From assembly GCA_017829075.1 (NCBI GenBank), contig JAGAJA010000108.1:1-15866 (forward strand): DNA of 15,866 nucleotides, given 5' to 3'. The stretch is from Oscillospiraceae bacterium. GTDB lineage: Bacteria > Bacillota_A > Clostridia > Oscillospirales > Ruminococcaceae. The notes beneath the pieces were generated by a model that had not been told where the DNA came from, did not search any database, and saw only the letters and a list, made by a program, of their open reading frames with translations. Within the stretch, counting starts at the first letter, position 1, and the number at the start of each line of letters is the position of its first letter. Made by a program: the position numbers and the translations under genes. Below, piece by piece: positions 7,735 to 14,330 of the stretch.

Positions 7735-9123
7735 TCATAGATTTTTAAGCCACACGACCTCAAATTCGCGCTCATCCATTCCGATGGCGGCATAACTCAT
7801 TGCAAGCAGCCGAAGTCTTTCAAATTCTGAATCATTCCCTTGCTTCAGCGCAAAAAATGCGTCGGCAGAATATGCAAGAAATGAAGCCGCGGCAAATGTG
7901 CACTGTCTGCTTATCGTCATCGCATTGAAAACGGATTTTTCAGCTTTGTCAAACATGCCAAGCGCAGCCGTTACATTCGCATGAACGTAATTATACATCA
8001 ATAAATCCAAAACATCGCATTCTGTATTTTCATAATGATCGCATATCTGCTCTAATATAGAATACGCTCTCTTATATTCTCCCGCATAGAATAAAACCTC
8101 AGCGATATATTCCTGAGCATTGACTTTTCTGACAGAATTGTTGTTGATTATGCATGAAACAGCATTTTCAGCATGAATGACAGCTTCAGCATAATTCCGC
8201 TCATAAAGGGCGATTCCAGAATACGCATACTCCACATATTCTTTCAGTTCGTCAACTCCGTATTCAGCCTGCGATAACTGGTCTGAGACCTTGCTGACGA
8301 TCCTTTCCGCCTGTTTTTTCTCGCCGATCCACGAAAGGCATATTGCATATTGCACTTTATGAATTAAAGTTATGAAATCATCATTTTCAATGTGGCTGGC
8401 TGCCAGCCGAAAATAACGTACAGCTATTTCACCTTGCTGAATCCTTTTGTAGTAAACAGCAATATGAAAAATTACATCTATAGTATAAGCGTTATTCATT
8501 CCAAACTTCTGTTTTCTCAGTTCATACGCTTGTTCCAACAAGGCAAGCGCTTTGGTGTAATTTCCTGCATACTCATAATCGAAAGCAAGATTTATCATCT
8601 CGCGAATATAGTCGCTCTGTGATTTACCATGCAGTTCACGAAGACCGTTTATAGCATGTGAACGCATGGCTATTGCGGCTGGAATCCTTCCGGTATCACT
8701 ATATATTCCTGCAAGGTTTCCCATTGCAATATACATATCGTGATTTTTGCCGCCATAATAGAAGCGGCATTCCGATATAAGACTGATGTATTCAGCCTCG
8801 GCTTCATCATACATTTCCAGTTCGCCGATGATCAAAGCGTAGTCGTTTCTTACGCAAAGCAGCTTATCATAAAATTTGTCTGCATGCATATTGAGCAGAT
8901 CAAGAGTTTTTTTACACAGGATAAGAGCTTCTTCATAATTATTGACGTCCTGAAGTTCGTAATAACGATTCATCAGACAATTTACCCAGTATTCAACTAT
9001 CTGGCAGGCTCCAGCTTCGTCAGTGTTCTCGTTAAGCAGCTGCTCGAATTCACGTTCACTCTCGTCATATTTTTTATCACAGAACAGGTCTTCCGCATGT
9101 TCAAGTTTTTCACTGAAGTCCAT
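7735..9123 (-). CDS. Large TPR protein, last gene of the J/HIRAN operon
   Basis: A 462-aa all-helical protein of the kinesin-light-chain-like TPR type, probably a cytosolic scaffold for protein-protein contacts. No signal peptide, membrane segment or enzyme motif is visible. Repeat units with the usual A/G-x-x-Y pattern can be followed throughout, for example the segments at about 10-30 (FCDKKYDESEREFEQLL), 115-155 (DMYIAMGNLAGIYSDTGR), 165-195 (LAFDYEYAGNYTKALALLEQ), 210-235, 300-330 (LYERNYAEAVIHAENAV), 340-365 (EVLFYAGEYKRAYSILEQ) and 385-410. GAGGAG lies 8 bases before ATG 9123 and overlaps the stop of the HIRAN gene, which suggests translational coupling. Its partner is unknown. The operon context suggests it works with the HIRAN and J-like proteins. 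Confidence 0.88.
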   Translation of the reverse strand: MDFSEKLEHAEDLFCDKKYDESEREFEQLLNENTDEAGACQIVEYWVNCLMNRYYELQDVNNYEEALILCKKTLDLLNMHADKFYDKLLCVRNDYALIIGELEMYDEAEAEYISLISECRFYYGGKNHDMYIAMGNLAGIYSDTGRIPAAIAMRSHAINGLRELHGKSQSDYIREMINLAFDYEYAGNYTKALALLEQAYELRKQKFGMNNAYTIDVIFHIAVYYKRIQQGEIAVRYFRLAASHIENDDFITLIHKVQYAICLSWIGEKKQAERIVSKVSDQLSQAEYGVDELKEYVEYAYSGIALYERNYAEAVIHAENAVSCIINNNSVRKVNAQEYIAEVLFYAGEYKRAYSILEQICDHYENTECDVLDLLMYNYVHANVTAALGMFDKAEKSVFNAMTISRQCTFAAASFLAYSADAFFALKQGNDSEFERLRLLAMSYAAIGMDEREFEVVWLKNL

Positions 9124-9135
9124 GCTTATTTCTCC

Positions 9136-9534
9136 TCAGATGTCTACAAGGTATATTCCGATTGAAATTTTCATGAATGATTCGTTTATCTTTTTTGCGC
9201 TTTTAACGCAGGCTGTCAGCATTTTTCCGGCGTCAAGAAGCCGGGAAAACACCACGTTGTCCGCCTCCGGGACATATCCCGCTTTCTTTCCGGACGGCGC
9301 AAGAAGCACGATCGCGTTATCGTCAAACTTGTTATCTTCGCGCTGCATAGTAAGCTTACAGCCTTCTTTCAGCTCATCAAAAACTGACTTATCCTTAAGG
9401 TGAGTAGTTCCGGCAATATAGGAATCAAACAGAAAAATTTCGCGGATAAGCGGTTTCAGAACTGTATCGAGCCCGCCCTGCTGGGTCAGAGTTACCAGTT
9501 CACCATTTGTTATGGTCAGTTGATTGTCAGCCAT
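9136..9534 (-). CDS. Stand-alone HIRAN-domain protein
   Basis: A 132-aa protein made almost entirely of a HIRAN domain (about residues 32-130), the OB-like fold found in the HLTF/Rad5 helicases, where it binds 3' ends of single-stranded DNA. The visible family signature is REDNKFDDNAIVL (residues 65-77), then GKKAGYVPEADN (82-93) and LLDAGK (99-104). An N-terminal extension of about 30 residues precedes it. No helicase or nuclease domain is attached, which differs from the eukaryotic arrangement but is common for bacterial and phage HIRAN proteins. GGAGGAG lies 3-5 bases before ATG 9534, and the stop is 12 bases before the TPR start. Whether it binds DNA here or has become a peptide-binding adaptor cannot be told from the sequence. 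Confidence 0.85.
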   Translation of the reverse strand: MADNQLTITNGELVTLTQQGGLDTVLKPLIREIFLFDSYIAGTTHLKDKSVFDELKEGCKLTMQREDNKFDDNAIVLLAPSGKKAGYVPEADNVVFSRLLDAGKMLTACVKSAKKINESFMKISIGIYLVDI

Positions 9535-9545
9535 ATTCTCCTCCG

Positions 9546-10262
9546 TTATGTCAGAAATTCATCAAGAATCGTTTGAAGTTTGTCTGCATAATCCGAGTAT
9601 GTTTCAAGTTCCTCGTTCAGCGACTGTTTCTTTTCTTCAACGAGTTTCTGGTCGCAAAGCAGTTCTCTGTAATTATACGGTGCAGTTGTGACTATATTCT
9701 GTATTTCTGCTTCAAGCCCGGTTATTCTTTCTGTGACGTTTGGTATGGTCATCTCAAAATGATCCTCTCCGTTTTGCTCCAGAAAGCTGTTTATCAGTGC
9801 CGCGACTTCTTCCGTTTCTTTCAGCGAATTACAGTTGTATGCCGATACCATGCGATACCATAATTCCATCAGTTCCGGATATTGTCCGGTCAGCGGACTG
9901 ATATCAGGGTGCAGCTTCTTGGCGATATCACGATATATTTTCTTTATTCTCAGCACATCATATTCCGGGACTGATTTTGCTTCTTTGCAAGCCTTGTTTT
10001 CATCGGCCATACTTCGGAGCTGTTCGTAATATCCGGACATTATCCCTGAGATGTAATCATCTAATTTTTCCTTATCCGGAGTGTTTCCACGATTGCGTTC
10101 AGCCTGACAGAATGCTATTGATTTTTTCAGTTTTATACACTCGACCTGCTTTTTGTAAACTTCCATGATAAGTTCTCCGAACACTCGGATATATTCGTCC
10201 TGCCAGTGTAATGCGTCTTTTTTCAGGCTGTCACGCCGCAACAGAAGCGCTTCATATTGCAT
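9546..10262 (-). CDS. Orphan J-like protein with HPD motif and coiled coils
   Basis: A 238-aa soluble protein. Residues 1-95 are charged and helical and probably form a coiled coil. Residues about 103-160 resemble a J domain: LRIKKIYRDIAKKLHPDISP contains the HPD tripeptide (118-120) that stimulates Hsp70 ATPase, followed by a helix (ELMELWYRMVSAYNC) like J helix III. The C-terminal region (about 175-235) is again helical. I chose ATG 10262 because GGTGGAG lies 5 bases upstream. A GTG at 10295 in the same frame directly abuts the previous stop and has no ribosome site. No Hsp70 or GrpE gene is nearby, and the Gly/Phe and zinc-finger regions of DnaJ are absent. It would have to use the cell's general DnaK or act without one. 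The J-domain call is from motif only. Confidence 0.75.
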   Translation of the reverse strand: MQYEALLLRRDSLKKDALHWQDEYIRVFGELIMEVYKKQVECIKLKKSIAFCQAERNRGNTPDKEKLDDYISGIMSGYYEQLRSMADENKACKEAKSVPEYDVLRIKKIYRDIAKKLHPDISPLTGQYPELMELWYRMVSAYNCNSLKETEEVAALINSFLEQNGEDHFEMTIPNVTERITGLEAEIQNIVTTAPYNYRELLCDQKLVEEKKQSLNEELETYSDYADKLQTILDEFLT

Positions 10263-10295
10263 ATAATCTCCACCGCATATCCTGACGATATCCAC

Positions 10296-11183
10296 TTAGA
10301 TCACCTCAAATCCGTACAGATCATAGCACAGCGCAGTTATCCTTATTCCGTCTATTTCCGCTTTCAGGAAGAAGTCCTTGCAGGTGCGGAACCATTTTCC
10401 ATCAAAGCATATTTCGGGTTCAGTCTCGCCCTCGGCGGATTCAACGATATGCTGTTCATCTTCAAACCAGAAGCGGACTTTTGCGGGCGTCTTCAATAAG
10501 TCAAACAGGTCGTACAATTCTATATTATCGGAGTCAAATTCCGCAATGGAATAGTAATCATTGATAAGCCAGTTCAGCTGATTCAGCGTTCCGAAAAATG
10601 GGTTTTTCATCATTCGTTGTTCAAGAAATGGCCGTGCGTCTATCAGAAGTTTAGCTGCTTCTTCATTCCTGCCATCATCTATGTATATCCTTGCGAGACG
10701 GGTATACACTTCGGGGAGAGGATCGTCCAGAAGCTTTGCATTCTTGACTTTGGGATAAAGCGCCATAATACGCCGTTTATACTCGTCTGAATTTTTCTCT
10801 ACAAAATACCCGTTCTTATACATATCAGCAATTTTGATTTTCGATGACAGGCTGCCCATTTCTGCGGCTTTTGAGTAATACTTGAAAGCTTTCTCGTAGT
10901 CTGTGCAGCCAGTTCTGCCATAATACCAAATGTAACCCAGACTTTCAAATGCGTGCAGGATTCCTTTGTCTGCTGCCGCTTCGTAATATTTCAGTGCAAG
11001 GTCAAACCGGTGCTGCTCGTAGTAAAAACCTGCAAGCCTTGAAATATATTCTCCCTCGCCTGTTTTGTCAAACAGATACTGCAGCGCTTCGGTGTACAAG
11101 AATTCTCCGTCTTTTTCGAAAATAGGGTCGTTCTCGTATTTTTCGACTATCTTCAGTGCGTCTGAGATCCCGTTTATATTCAT
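10296..11183 (-). CDS. Sel1/TPR-like repeat protein, first gene of operon
   Basis: A 295-aa soluble protein. Sel1-like repeats occupy about residues 45-140: RLAGFYYEQHRFDLALKYYE, AADKGILHAFESLGYIWYYG, YEKAFKYYSKAAEMGSLSSK, IKIADMYKNGYF. A further TPR-like unit is at about 155-185 (VYTRLARIYIDDGRNEEAAK). The last 90 residues (from about FDSDNIELYDLFDLL) switch to a beta-rich domain with FDGKWFRTCKDFFLKAEIDG, which I do not recognise. ATG 11183 is chosen because GGGGTGG lies just upstream. A start at 11237 would lie inside the -35 box of the operon promoter. The stop is 33 bases before the J-like protein start. This type of repeat protein usually acts as an adaptor in protein complexes. Confidence 0.85.
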   Translation of the reverse strand: MNINGISDALKIVEKYENDPIFEKDGEFLYTEALQYLFDKTGEGEYISRLAGFYYEQHRFDLALKYYEAAADKGILHAFESLGYIWYYGRTGCTDYEKAFKYYSKAAEMGSLSSKIKIADMYKNGYFVEKNSDEYKRRIMALYPKVKNAKLLDDPLPEVYTRLARIYIDDGRNEEAAKLLIDARPFLEQRMMKNPFFGTLNQLNWLINDYYSIAEFDSDNIELYDLFDLLKTPAKVRFWFEDEQHIVESAEGETEPEICFDGKWFRTCKDFFLKAEIDGIRITALCYDLYGFEVI

Positions 11184-11208
11184 ATGATCCACCCCTTTGC
11201 TGAATTTA

Positions 11209-11237
11209 AGTATACAACATGCAGCAAATTCTGTCAA
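11209..11237 (-). promoter_or_regulatory. Promoter of the Sel1-J-HIRAN-TPR operon
   Basis: On the minus strand there is a perfect -35 TTGACA (11237-11232), a 17-base spacer and -10 TATACT (11214-11209), predicting a start near 11202. That leaves a leader of about 20 bases before ATG 11183. No internal promoter is obvious, so all four genes probably depend on it. Confidence 0.85.
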
Positions 11238-11299
11238 GTTAAATATGCGCTTATTTTGATGCAGTTTGTTAGAAATGAGCTGAGATTCTGAAAAACCAC

Positions 11300-11328
11300 T
11301 TGAAACATGAGACTCTGGCTGCTATAAT
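11300..11328 (+). promoter_or_regulatory. Promoter of the EF-Tu-like/ATP-grasp unit
   Basis: -35 TTGAAA (11300-11305), a 17-base spacer and -10 TATAAT (11323-11328) lie 60-90 bases from the operon promoter of the opposite strand. A divergently transcribed pair could share a regulator. Confidence 0.8.
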
Positions 11329-11350
11329 ATAATCAATTGGAGATAATGAA

Positions 11351-11488
11351 ATGTTTGCAATGATTATAGAGGAAGTTTTTGAAATAAAGGGCAGGGGAAT
11401 AGTTTTATCCGGTCACTTTGATGCCGAGCGATACAGCATTTGTGAAAATACATGTCTTTACGATATGTTCGGAAATGAATATGTGTAG
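11351..11488 (+). pseudogene. Fragment related to EF-Tu domain 2
   Basis: A 45-codon frame starts at ATG 11351 with GGAG about 8 bases upstream, downstream of a strong promoter. The product (MFAMIIEEVFEIKGRGIVLS and on to LYDMFGNEYV) looks like the beginning of the beta-barrel domain 2 of translation GTPases (compare the EF-Tu pattern V-F-x-I-x-G-R-G-T-V-V-T-G). Small proteins with only this domain occur in Firmicutes. In the next frame, after an apparent 2-base GT insertion at 11483-11484, the sequence reads VVSGIAMIRS, which fits the following domain-2 strand (T-V-T-G-V-E-M-F-R). The gene therefore seems frameshifted and then truncated at the junction with the ATP-grasp gene. Confidence 0.55.
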
Positions 11489-11502
11489 TATCTGGAATTG
11501 CT

Positions 11503-12192
11503 ATGATAAGGTCAATAGAACAATTGCTTGGACAGTTTGGTAACAATTCATTGATCGTAAAAGACTATGTTAAGAGCAGAAAGCATGAGTGGTATGACGC
11601 GTGCTTTATCCGTGACGCTTCTGACACATTCTCTGCAATGCGTGTGATACACAACTTTATTGAACGTCAGGGTGAATCGCTGTATGGCGGAATAGTACTG
11701 AGACGGTATGAGAAACTGGTTTCTTTTGGTTATCATCCGGAAAGCGGAATGCCGCTCTCAGAAGAATACATGGCGTTTTTCCTGGCGAGACAGCTTGTGT
11801 GTATATCTGCATACTGGTGTGAAGCAGGACAGAAAGATGTTACGTTGAACAAAGAGGAAACCGCATGGATAGAATCATTGCCAAAACAAGTGCACAGTCT
11901 TTTCTTCACGGCTGATATTGCACGCAGCGCTGACAGTGCACTTTGCATTATGGAAATTGGCGATGGTCAGGTTTTCGGTTTGCAGGGACTGAATGAGAAT
12001 TTCTTTTATAAGCGAATAAACGCCGTTTATAATTCGGTGACTGACATCTGTGAGTTCAGGGAACTCAACAACGCTATTGTTGCAAAGAAAACGACAGGGT
12101 TTACTCTGCCGAATGGTTCGATAACTGTCACCGACTGCGATGGAACAAGAATTTCATTTTCAGTTGAACGGCACTATAATGCACTTGTTTGA
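11503..12192 (+). CDS. ATP-grasp domain protein (R2K-type), N-terminally truncated
   Basis: A 229-aa protein with the C-terminal ATP-grasp region of the R2K clade, enzymes that join an acid to an amine using ATP. Visible pieces are SLIVKDYVKSRKHEWYDACF (16-35) with an ATP-binding Lys, a stretch like F-I-E-R-Q-G-x-x-L-x-G-G-I-V-L-R (52-67), HPESGMPLSEEYMAFF (78-93) and the metal-site block CIMEIGDGQVFGL (148-160). The family usually has about 100 residues before this. Here ATG 11503 directly follows the tail of the EF-Tu-like fragment, and the first residues (MIRS) fit that family better than an ATP-grasp. The ribosome site is weak (TGGA), so translation would depend on coupling to the upstream frame. 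The residual protein may be inactive. The C-terminal 60 residues are not recognised. Confidence 0.7.
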   Translation: MIRSIEQLLGQFGNNSLIVKDYVKSRKHEWYDACFIRDASDTFSAMRVIHNFIERQGESLYGGIVLRRYEKLVSFGYHPESGMPLSEEYMAFFLARQLVCISAYWCEAGQKDVTLNKEETAWIESLPKQVHSLFFTADIARSADSALCIMEIGDGQVFGLQGLNENFFYKRINAVYNSVTDICEFRELNNAIVAKKTTGFTLPNGSITVTDCDGTRISFSVERHYNALV

Positions 12193-12253
12193 ATGCGGGG
12201 AATTTCCGGAGGGAGCAGTTGCAGCAGTAGAATGTTAGGTGACTTGAAATAAG

Positions 12254-12306
12254 TCCGCGGTCTTTCGCACCATATACAAAAGTCTAATAATTGCTGACAC
12301 CGCGGA
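12254..12306. repeat. 8-bp inverted repeat TCCGCGGT/ACCGCGGA
   Basis: Perfect 8-bp arms at 12254-12261 and 12299-12306, 37 bases apart, follow the ATP-grasp gene. No T-tract follows on either strand, so it is a weak terminator at best. No function is assigned. Confidence 0.4.
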
Positions 12307-12450
12307 AGATGAGACAGCCGGAAAATGCACTGAAATAGCAAACTTAGACAATATGAATATGCCTTCATCAGCGTAAGCAAAAATACCAGTTTCAAGTTGT
12401 AATTATCCCACTTATTACAAGCGTAAGTGCAACACAATGATGAAAAAATA

Positions 12451-12478
12451 GTGACACAATGCGAACCTGTGATATAAT
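12451..12478 (+). promoter_or_regulatory. Candidate promoter of a non-coding transcript
   Basis: -35 GTGACA (12451-12456), a 16-base spacer and a perfect -10 TATAAT (12473-12478) predict a start near 12485. No protein gene with a ribosome site follows until 13330, and a strong terminator lies at 13169-13200. Confidence 0.5.
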
Positions 12479-12664
12479 GGGAGTAACTACGCAACCCAAA
12501 TGTGAATCTGATATATTATTGCAATATTTTCCAACAGCCTGGTGCAACATCACGATTCCGTTGATACGATATCAATGAATCTAACTGACGAAGATACATT
12601 CAACTGATTCCATCAGGCTTGATGAAACTGCGCCAGCTTTGACCCGAACAAAGAGCCGCAGGCG

Positions 12665-12864
12665 TGCGCAAATATCGTGCTAAATTTGCGCATTTTGCGC
12701 AGAATGCGCAATTTGTGCAAATTGCAACATGACGTCGCGCGCTTATAAAAAATGCGCAAATACTGAAACAATGTGCCGCATAACAGAGCCATTCGAGGCA
12801 CCTTGTGCGCAGAATGCGCAATTTGCGCACAGCCTATCGAAGCCGATTGCGCACTTGGTGCGCA
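12665..12864. repeat. Cluster of ten TGCGCA palindromes with 9-bp periodicity
   Basis: TGCGCA occurs at 12665, 12687, 12696, 12705, 12753, 12806, 12815, 12824, 12848 and 12859. Two runs are exactly 9 bp apart (12687/12696/12705, continued by a TGTGCA variant at 12714, and 12806/12815/12824). A 24-base segment at 12696-12719 is repeated at 12806-12829 with one change. It may be a protein-binding array, a palindrome-rich RNA or a remnant of a repetitive element. Confidence 0.7.
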
Positions 12865-13168
12865 GCCATTAAACCGCATTATCATGCGGAGTCGCGCTGC
12901 AAACCTCACCTGACGGTTCGGGGTGCAGCTAAAAACAGGGAAGAGCATAAGAGACGGTGGCGTCACGGGTTTTACCCGTGACGGTCAGCATAGCTGACAC
13001 CGCCTGTTTCCGCTGTCGCTGCAATCTTTTCTGCCGGGACATAAATTCTTGCTGAATAAAACTCCTCCGGAATTAACAAACAACAATCGACTGGCAGTGA
13101 GTGTTGATTGGGCTATTCGCGAATCTTGCATTATCTTCCCGAATTTGGGATTTTCACATATTGATTTT

Positions 13169-13200
13169 GGCAGCGGCTGGACCGCTGCCGATTTGTTTTT
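13169..13200 (+). terminator. Strong terminator before spoVG
   Basis: A perfect 8-bp GC-rich stem, GGCAGCGG (13169-13176) with CCGCTGCC (13182-13189), has a 5-base loop and is followed by GATTTGTTTTT. It would end a plus-strand transcript coming from the gene-free region upstream. Confidence 0.8.
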
Positions 13201-13238
13201 AAAGATATCTTTAAATCAATATTTACTGCGAATATTGA
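13198..13238. repeat. 18-bp palindrome followed by 8-bp inverted repeat
   Basis: TTTAAAGATATCTTTAAA (13198-13215) is a perfect 18-bp palindrome. Directly after it TCAATATT (13216-13223) and AATATTGA (13231-13238) form a perfect inverted repeat with a 7-base spacer. Being AT-rich and upstream of spoVG, they could be operators or cruciform-prone DNA. Confidence 0.6.
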
Positions 13239-13250
13239 AATACGCTGTGT

Positions 13251-13280
13251 GTCGCTGATTGCGCAGCGACGGTTTGTTTT
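13251..13280 (+). terminator. Second terminator-like hairpin before spoVG
   Basis: GTCGCTG (13251-13257) and CAGCGAC (13264-13270) pair around a 6-base loop and are followed by GGTTTGTTTT. It lies 50 bases before the SpoVG ribosome site, so it could be an attenuator or a back-up terminator. No separate spoVG promoter is obvious after it. Confidence 0.55.
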
Positions 13281-13329
13281 ACAGGGGCATTCACGACCCG
13301 GAAATTAAATTTGGAAAGGACATAATACT

Positions 13330-13608
13330 ATGACTATCACAGAAATCAGAATCAGAAGAACTTACTCCACAGGCAGACTCAGGGCTTTAGTATCAGTAGT
13401 GTTGGACGGCTGTGTTGCAGTCCACGAATTAAAGGTGATACAGGGAGATGACAGGCTTTTTGTTGCAATGCCGTGCCGCACGGAACCGGACGGCTCCCAT
13501 CGCGATATAATCCACCCGATAGGTGAAACTTCCCGCAAAGCGCTTGAAACCGCGGTTCTGGGCGCTTACAGGAACTGCGTTGCTGACTATAGGCTTTGTG
13601 CAGAATAA
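13330..13608 (+). CDS. spoVG: SpoVG-family RNA/DNA-binding regulator
   Basis: A 92-aa SpoVG-family protein. SpoVG proteins are small nucleic-acid-binding regulators of sporulation septation, cell wall and virulence genes in Firmicutes. The family pattern is clear along the whole length: MTITEIRIRR, GRLRALVSVVLDG (16-28), VAVHELKVIQGDDRLFVAMP (29-48), then HRDIIHPI (57-64) and a C-terminal helix. The length matches the family. GGAAAGGA (13313-13320) lies 9 bases before ATG. A strong terminator follows. It may be a second, diverged copy rather than the core gene, because the neighbours are remnants of mobile DNA; this is inference. Confidence 0.9.
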   Translation: MTITEIRIRRTYSTGRLRALVSVVLDGCVAVHELKVIQGDDRLFVAMPCRTEPDGSHRDIIHPIGETSRKALETAVLGAYRNCVADYRLCAE

Positions 13609-13650
13609 CAATGGCAGTTAGTACTACAAACAAATGATCCGACACGGTGA

Positions 13651-13695
13651 CGTCAGGCTGAATTTTCGAAAACCAGCCTGACGAGCCTATTTTTA
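13651..13695 (+). terminator. spoVG terminator
   Basis: A 10-bp perfect stem, CGTCAGGCTG (13651-13660) with CAGCCTGACG (13674-13683), has TTTTCGAAAA in the loop and is followed by AGCCTATTTTT. It lies about 40 bases after the spoVG stop. Confidence 0.75.
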
Positions 13696-13833
13696 CTGCA
13701 TAGATCCGCAGCATGACGTCATTTTTAAGAAATGCTCACATGACCAAAAACCGGCTTGAAAAAATTTTCATGAACTTATCAGACGTCCAGGAGCGGATTT
13801 ACGAAGCCAGTAATATTTTGTGCATTTTTATTT

Positions 13834-13862
13834 TTGCTTTTTCGGCAAAACTGTTGTATACT
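13834..13862 (+). promoter_or_regulatory. Promoter of the 84-aa gene
   Basis: -35 TTGCTT (13834-13839), a 17-base spacer and -10 TATACT (13857-13862) put the start near 13869, about 95 bases before the gene. Nothing else is supported in 13696-13965; a 67-codon frame starting at 13713 has no ribosome site. Confidence 0.5.
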
Positions 13863-13965
13863 TACAATACAAAAACTAATTTGGTTTCAATTATGAAAAC
13901 TCTATCTGGTGAATAATAACTTACCATTTGGAAATAATAACCACATGTATGAAAGGAGGTACCAT

Positions 13966-14220
13966 ATGCGGGCGGACATCAACCACGACAAAAAACTTAT
14001 CCTGGTCTGGAAAACAGCGCAGGAAGCCGACCTTCCCATTCCGGACGAGCTGGAGCGCGAGATAAATCCGCTCCGACAGAAAAAATACAAACTCATCATA
14101 ATGAAGTCCGGCAGCGATGATTTGTTTGACACTACGCTGTACCTACTGAGGACAAACCGCATGAAAAAGGCACAGCAGGAGGTCAGGGCAGAGATTTCAG
14201 ACAACACGGCTCCGGCATAA
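13966..14220 (+). CDS. Small hypothetical protein, 84 aa
   Basis: I do not recognise the family. The start at ATG 13966 is chosen for AAAGGAGGT 6 bases upstream; the same frame extends to 13909 without another site. The product is charged, soluble and probably alpha/beta: a beta strand KLILVW (9-14), an amphipathic region ADLPIPDELEREINPL, a second strand YKLIIMKSG, and a C-terminal helix (TLYLLRTNRMKKAQQEVRAE). It has its own promoter and a good terminator. The next unit downstream starts a serine recombinase, so the gene may belong to the cargo or control region of a lost mobile element. Confidence 0.75.
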   Translation: MRADINHDKKLILVWKTAQEADLPIPDELEREINPLRQKKYKLIIMKSGSDDLFDTTLYLLRTNRMKKAQQEVRAEISDNTAPA

Positions 14221-14225
14221 ATAAG

Positions 14226-14259
14226 AGCGGCTCACATCAGGCCGCTTTTTTGTTTTTTT
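14226..14259 (+). terminator. Terminator of the 84-aa gene
   Basis: AGCGGC (14226-14231) and GCCGCT (14241-14246) pair and run into TTTTTTGTTTTTTTG. It lies 5 bases after the stop. Confidence 0.85.
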
Positions 14260-14268
14260 GCAGGGGTT

Positions 14269-14297
14269 GCATTAATTTATTATTTGTGTTACAATAT
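14269..14297 (+). promoter_or_regulatory. Promoter of truncated recombinase
   Basis: -35 TTGCAT, a 17-base spacer and -10 TACAAT predict a start about 30 bases before a good ribosome site (AAAGGAG near 14314-14320). Confidence 0.6.
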
Positions 14298-14330
14298 AGA
14301 CACGATTATTCCGAAAGGAGATGAATCATA

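Larger units (their letters stand above)
12485..13200 (+). ncRNA. Candidate large structured RNA
   Basis: About 700 bases without a supported gene lie between a promoter and a strong terminator. Successive perfect hairpins are seen: CCGCAT/ATGCGG (12874-12879 with 12884-12889), GCTGCA/TGCAGC with inner AACC/GGTT (12896-12929), and a two-hairpin unit with a CGGT/ACCG outer helix (12955-12958 with 12999-13002) enclosing CGTCACGGG/CCCGTGACG (12961-12983) and GTCAGC/GCTGAC (12984-12998). Upstream is the TGCGCA array. This density of perfect stems suits a large non-coding RNA. I cannot tell whether it is a known class such as OLE, GOLLD or ROOL, and some stems could be remnants of mobile elements. 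Confidence 0.35.

Noticed and set aside
12665..12864. CRISPR array
   Set aside because: Repeats are only 6-9 bp with 3-base linkers and there are no spacers of 25-40 bases or cas genes.
12600..12966. Minus-strand frames of 76 and 117 codons over the TGCGCA cluster
   Set aside because: They have no ribosome site, and their Cys/Ala/Arg/Leu-rich content merely reflects the 9-bp repeat read in different frames.
12955..13002. tRNA-like cloverleaf
   Set aside because: Only two arms plus a 4-bp outer helix, 48 bases in total; no anticodon arm pattern, T-loop or CCA-type acceptor stem.
13049..13258. 69-codon plus-strand frame before spoVG
   Set aside because: It runs through a strong terminator hairpin and two palindromes, and has no ribosome site or recognisable motif.
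13713..13916. 67-codon plus-strand frame between spoVG and the 84-aa gene
   Set aside because: No ribosome site, and the promoter of the next gene lies inside it.
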